From: CAYPCH01 sp964409165
GTDB lineage: Bacteria > Bacillota > Clostridia > Acetivibrionales > Acetivibrionaceae
Length of the DNA stretch: 18,376 bases
Assembly (NCBI GenBank): GCA_964409165.1
Contig: CAYPCH010000077.1
Location: forward strand, 1-18,376
Direction of reading: 5' to 3'
Shown here: positions 14,646 through 18,376 of the stretch, piece by piece
Layout: each line of letters begins with the position of its first letter
How positions within the stretch are numbered: position 1 is the stretch's first letter
Notes under the pieces: generated by a model
Seen by the model: the letters and a program-made list of their open reading frames with translations, nothing else
Databases searched by the model: none
What the model was told of the DNA's origin: nothing
Program-made: the position numbers and the translations under genes

Positions 14646-17555
14646 ATGTTAAAGAAAATAATTCAAGTATTAATAGTTATTATACTTATTACTTATACAT
14701 TGTTATCAAGTATTGAATTAAACGTTATATACGCAAATAATTTTATAAATGATACAGTGCAGCTTGAGGATGAATATATATTGAAACTTTTCAATAAAAA
14801 AATAGATATAACTAATAAATATAATAATGAAAACTATAGTGTATATAAACATGGGGTGAATGATTTAGATAAAAACAATGAGTTTTTTGAGTTTGACGAA
14901 TCAGAAAAACATTTATCTGAAGGTTTGTGGGGATTAGAAACAATAAAATATACCTCTGTAGCAGAAGAAACTTATAATATCAAAGAATTAAATTCTGTTA
15001 CAGTTGCGGTGTTAGATACTGGTGTGAGTAGTGAACATCCTGATCTTAAAGAATGTATGGTAAGTGGTTTTAATTTTCTAGAGAACAGCACAAATACAAA
15101 TGACGACAATGGACATGGAACACAAATGGCGGGATTAATTGCAGGAAAAACAACTGGTGTTGCTCATGGAGTAAATATTATGCCAATTAAAATTTTGGAT
15201 AAGAACGGTAATGGCAACACTGAAAATTTTGTTAAGGGAATAATTTGGGCCGTTGATAATGGTGCAGATATAATTAATTTGAGTCTAGGTAGAAGAAAAT
15301 TTATATATGGTTCGTATGGAAAGATAATTAGAGATACATACAGCGAATTAGAACGTCTAGCAATAGAATATGCTTTGATTAATGGCGTTACAGTTGTTAC
15401 AGTTGTAGGTAACTTTTCAGAAAATGATACCTGCTATCCAGCAGCTTACACTTATAGAAAAACATTGACAAAGCCAATAATTGTTTCAGCAATTGATGAA
15501 AACAAGGATAAGCTTAACTTGTCAAATTATAGTGATAGAGTTGATGTTTCTGCACCAGGGCAGAGAGTACTTAGTACGTATCCTTTTGAGTTAGATATAG
15601 GATTTGACTTGTACATGAATAAAGATCATGATGGATATATTTTAAGTTCAGGGACATCACATGCGTCTGCTTTTGTAGCAGGTTTTTGCTCAATAGTAAA
15701 AGCCTATAATAAAAATTTAACAAATGATGAAATTAGAGAAATTGTATTATCATCAGTAACTGATATAGGTGATGAAGGATGGGATGAATATTTTGGTTAT
15801 GGGATAATAGATTTTGAAAAACTCCTCAGTTTTTCAATTCCAAGAATATCAAAAATTAGCATACTTGAAGATGGTGATTTATACCAAGATGCTATTCGTT
15901 TATATGATAAAAATAGTATAGCAAATTGTAATAATAATATGAGTGTAAGTGAATCTGTGTATATTACTGTAGAAGAGTACTTGACAGAACCAGATATTTA
16001 TCTGCTGAAAGACTTTACAGTTCAAGAAATGGTTTATGGAAAATTTGATTATCAGATGATCTTTGAAGACGTAGGACTATATAAGTTGAATTACAGTATT
16101 CCGGATAATTCATTTGTACAGAATTCTTCTAAGGTTGTAATAAAACCCAAAAAAATATTACCTAATATTTCACCTGGCTGTTACGAAAAGGGAGTAAATC
16201 TTGAGTTGTTATCACCCACTTCAGGAGCATCTATTTACTATACAATTAATAATATGCCTGTCGTTGTTAATGATGAACTGAATCCGAACGCTATAAAGTA
16301 TCAGAAACCTATTATAATAAACAGTTCAACAAAACTAAATGCAGTAGCATATAAGAAGGGTATATTGAGTAAGTATGATACATTTGAATATATTATTAAT
16401 GATGGAAACAATAATATGCAGTCAAGAAAAGAAAATGTTAAAGATTTACATAAGATAAGAGATGTATCGGAAAATAGGAAAAATATAGAAAGAGTCAATT
16501 TAATTGAAACACAAGATTCTATTATATATAAAAATATGTTGGAAAAATATAATGAGTTTATAATTGCTCAAAATTTGCTTGAATATATTGAGAAAACACA
16601 AAAGAATCTTATAATAGATATAGATGAATTAAAAATTAATATAGGTACAAAAGAATTGATAGAATTAAGAAATCTAAAAGAAGATCTGGTTCTTAAAATA
16701 AATAAACTTGATATTGGCGTAGATAATATGGTGTTTTGTTACAGTGTAGATTTATTAATCAATGAGCAATTGGTAGATAAAAATAGTCTGTTGGATTTAT
16801 ATATTAAGTTAGATCCAACCTTAAACCCAAACAATCTGGCGGTATGTTATTTAGAGGATATCGTTAATAGTAATAATATGCTGGTTGATGGTTTTTTTAT
16901 ACCTGAGCATTTTGTAATACCACACAAGAATGGCTCTATATTTCTAGGAAGATTAAAGCAGCACGCTTTCTGTGACGTAAAGGATGAATATATTAGTGAT
17001 ATTGTTAACTTTTTATGGATAAGAAATATTATAAAAGGTATCAGCAGTAATGAATTTAAGCCAAATGATATTTTAACAAGGGCAGAATTGTCTGTTTTAC
17101 TTAATAAATACTTTGGGATATCTTCAAAGAATGACTATAAACTAAGATTTATTGATGTGCCTCATAATAGTTGGTTTTATAAGGATGTAAAATCCCTGAC
17201 TGATTTCGGTATAATCAAAGGTATTACGGAACTTGAATTTAAGCCTAACGATTCAGTGAAAAAGCAAGATTTAATAGTATTGTATGTAAAAACTTTTCTT
17301 ACGTATTTTAGTATCGACGATAAAGATATTATCACATACGAGAATAATTTTGCATATAATGATGAATATCAAATTAGTGCTTATGCTAAACAGTATGTAG
17401 AAATTGCGAAAACTATTGGGATTATTGAGCCTAATACAGAATTAATGTTTATGCCATGCTCTTCAGTTACCCGTGAAGAAGCAGTTGAGATACTTTATAA
17501 GCTAATTATAAACGCTTCTCAACTGAAGTATATAAATTATAAGAAGGGAGTTTAG
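14646..17555 (+). CDS. SLH-anchored subtilisin-like (S8) protease
   Basis: This is a secreted surface serine protease of 969 residues. A signal-like hydrophobic segment (about 5-24) precedes an S8 catalytic domain with Asp124 (VAVLDTGV), His157 (DDNGHGTQMAG), oxyanion Asn256 and Ser338 (SSGTSHASAFVAG); the triad is complete. After it come a beta-rich region (about 395-500), a chitobiase C-terminal-like Ig fold (about 505-585, IYYTINNMP and TKLNAVAYKKGILS), a charged helical linker, and three SLH domains (about 775-825, 835-885, 903-953). The SLH motifs read TRAE, degenerate KKQD, and TREE. SLH domains bind pyruvylated cell-wall polymers. ATG 14646 is chosen for AAGGTGAG (14631-14638) at 7 bp; the longer frame from 14577 has no such site. 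The lipoprotein gene follows by 3 bp. Confidence 0.93.
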   Translation: MLKKIIQVLIVIILITYTLLSSIELNVIYANNFINDTVQLEDEYILKLFNKKIDITNKYNNENYSVYKHGVNDLDKNNEFFEFDESEKHLSEGLWGLETIKYTSVAEETYNIKELNSVTVAVLDTGVSSEHPDLKECMVSGFNFLENSTNTNDDNGHGTQMAGLIAGKTTGVAHGVNIMPIKILDKNGNGNTENFVKGIIWAVDNGADIINLSLGRRKFIYGSYGKIIRDTYSELERLAIEYALINGVTVVTVVGNFSENDTCYPAAYTYRKTLTKPIIVSAIDENKDKLNLSNYSDRVDVSAPGQRVLSTYPFELDIGFDLYMNKDHDGYILSSGTSHASAFVAGFCSIVKAYNKNLTNDEIREIVLSSVTDIGDEGWDEYFGYGIIDFEKLLSFSIPRISKISILEDGDLYQDAIRLYDKNSIANCNNNMSVSESVYITVEEYLTEPDIYLLKDFTVQEMVYGKFDYQMIFEDVGLYKLNYSIPDNSFVQNSSKVVIKPKKILPNISPGCYEKGVNLELLSPTSGASIYYTINNMPVVVNDELNPNAIKYQKPIIINSSTKLNAVAYKKGILSKYDTFEYIINDGNNNMQSRKENVKDLHKIRDVSENRKNIERVNLIETQDSIIYKNMLEKYNEFIIAQNLLEYIEKTQKNLIIDIDELKINIGTKELIELRNLKEDLVLKINKLDIGVDNMVFCYSVDLLINEQLVDKNSLLDLYIKLDPTLNPNNLAVCYLEDIVNSNNMLVDGFFIPEHFVIPHKNGSIFLGRLKQHAFCDVKDEYISDIVNFLWIRNIIKGISSNEFKPNDILTRAELSVLLNKYFGISSKNDYKLRFIDVPHNSWFYKDVKSLTDFGIIKGITELEFKPNDSVKKQDLIVLYVKTFLTYFSIDDKDIITYENNFAYNDEYQISAYAKQYVEIAKTIGIIEPNTELMFMPCSSVTREEAVEILYKLIINASQLKYINYKKGV

Positions 17556-17558
17556 TGT

Positions 17559-18155
17559 ATGATTGTAAAAGCAAAAATTTCAGTCCTTTGTGTGGTTGCA
17601 TTACTTTTGGTTGGTTGTAATGATATAAAAGATTTTAAAAATTTAAAAGATGCTAAGAATCAGTTAAATTGGATTGAATCAACTGGATACAATTCAAGAG
17701 ATGATAAAATAATTAAATATGGTGAATATGATTATAAGAACCTTGGGGACTGTGAAATTGATTTCTGGATTGAAATATATGAAAATGGTACTCTAATTAA
17801 TAGGACAGAAATGGATAGGAAAACGCAAAAACAAGATTTGAACTACATGGGCACTGTAGGGTATTATGTAAAAAATACCGGTGGAGTCCTTACTTGGATG
17901 TTAAGGCATGATCAAAGTTTTAATACATTTGAAACATCAAATTTCTTTGAAGAATATAAATATACTGAAAGCAATATTATGACAAATATACATTTGCATG
18001 AATATAACACAGAATGTGTTTTGATTGAGTATGCAACTAACAAAGATAAAATTTCTCAGATAACGAATACTAGGATTGACCAAAAATATTATACGGATTT
18101 AATAAGCAATAATGATTTTGTATATTTATTGAAATTCAAGTATAGACTGAGGTGA
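17559..18155 (+). CDS. small lipoprotein of unknown function
   Basis: This 198-residue protein carries a lipoprotein signal with lipobox LVGC and lipidated Cys20. The mature part is polar and rich in Asn, Tyr, Asp and Lys, with a likely beta-rich core (CEIDFWIEIYENGTLIN and GVLTWMLRHD) and one further Cys pattern near ECVLIEYA. I recognise no family. Its start lies three bases after the protease stop, with AGGGAG (17544-17549) inside the end of the protease gene, so the two are surely one transcript. It may assist, inhibit or protect against the protease or the secreted protein; that is inference from position only. Confidence 0.85.
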   Translation: MIVKAKISVLCVVALLLVGCNDIKDFKNLKDAKNQLNWIESTGYNSRDDKIIKYGEYDYKNLGDCEIDFWIEIYENGTLINRTEMDRKTQKQDLNYMGTVGYYVKNTGGVLTWMLRHDQSFNTFETSNFFEEYKYTESNIMTNIHLHEYNTECVLIEYATNKDKISQITNTRIDQKYYTDLISNNDFVYLLKFKYRLR

Positions 18156-18264
18156 TGTAAGTATAATTTAGCCATGGTTTGAATGCATTAATAGTTTTGA
18201 TTCTTTCACTAACAGACAGCGTTGATACTCATGTGAAAAAGTGGATGTGCAATCAGAGAAGAAA

Positions 18265-18301
18265 TTTGCCTCTTTTATTTCACTCTAAGAGGCTTGATAA
18301 A
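18265..18301 (+). repeat. 37-base dispersed hairpin repeat, copy B
   Basis: This is the second copy of the element at 3380-3416 (32 of 37 bases identical). GCCTCTT (18268-18274) pairs with AAGAGGC (18287-18293) around a 12-base loop. Its last seven bases (TGATAAA) form the start of the terminator stem that follows. Confidence 0.6.
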
Positions 18302-18337
18302 AGTTCCCTTGGCGAACACCGAAGGGAACTTTTATCA
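18295..18337 (+). terminator. 16-bp hairpin, probable terminator
   Basis: TGATAAAAGTTCCCTT (18295-18310) pairs perfectly with AAGGGAACTTTTATCA (18322-18337) around an 11-base loop. The T run is short and inside the stem, so it could work in either direction. It lies 140 bp after the lipoprotein stop; the 109 bases between that stop and copy B show no gene. Confidence 0.7.
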
Positions 18338-18376
18338 CATTTTGGATTGATTTAGTCCTAAATGGGTTGATTTAAT

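Overview
The window looks like a low-GC Gram-positive (Firmicutes) chromosome, most likely of the class Clostridia. The reasons are the AT-rich coding sequence, strong AGGAGG-type ribosome binding sites, Bacillus-type 7-1-7 Fur boxes, the feoA-feoA-feoB-fur-small Cys-rich protein layout, and an S-layer-homology (SLH) protein. The genus cannot be fixed from sequence reading alone. A run of exactly 100 N (2217-2316) is an assembly gap of unknown true size, so linkage between the two-component genes on its left and everything on its right is scaffolded, not read.

Region 1 (67-2158) is an OmpR-type response regulator overlapping a membrane histidine kinase. Region 2 (2334-6173) holds a small orphan gene on the minus strand, then an iron-uptake operon: two FeoA proteins, FeoB, a Fur repressor and a 46-residue FeoB-associated Cys-rich membrane protein. 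Two perfect Fur boxes lie in it, one on the feoA promoter and one just before feoB, so Fur probably represses its own operon. The feoA2-feoB gap also carries a hairpin region that looks like an attenuator and includes one copy of a 37-base repeat; the second copy is at the far end of the window.

Region 3 (6174-11697) has a leader ending in an intrinsic terminator directly in front of a complete peptide/nickel-family ABC importer: binding lipoprotein, two permeases and a fused double ATPase. The first permease begins with a 15-bp tandem repeat encoding a lysine/arginine-rich extension. Position next to fur and weak Fur-like sites in the leader suggest a metal or metal-chelate substrate, but this is inference. 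An RDD-domain membrane protein (11648-12634, minus strand) converges on the importer and overlaps its 3' end by 50 bp.

Region 4 (about 12,700-18,376) is visibly more AT-rich and looks accessory. It contains an ORF fragment, two near-identical 20-bp dyads spaced 22 bp apart in front of a promoter, a C39 bacteriocin-leader peptidase cut off after about 78 residues, a cysteine-free secreted protein, a large secreted subtilisin-like protease with a C-terminal three-SLH anchor, and a small lipoprotein. This cell-surface cassette is the most likely place for something undescribed; a secreted effector, surface protease and lipoprotein partner would fit, but no function can be assigned from the sequence alone.
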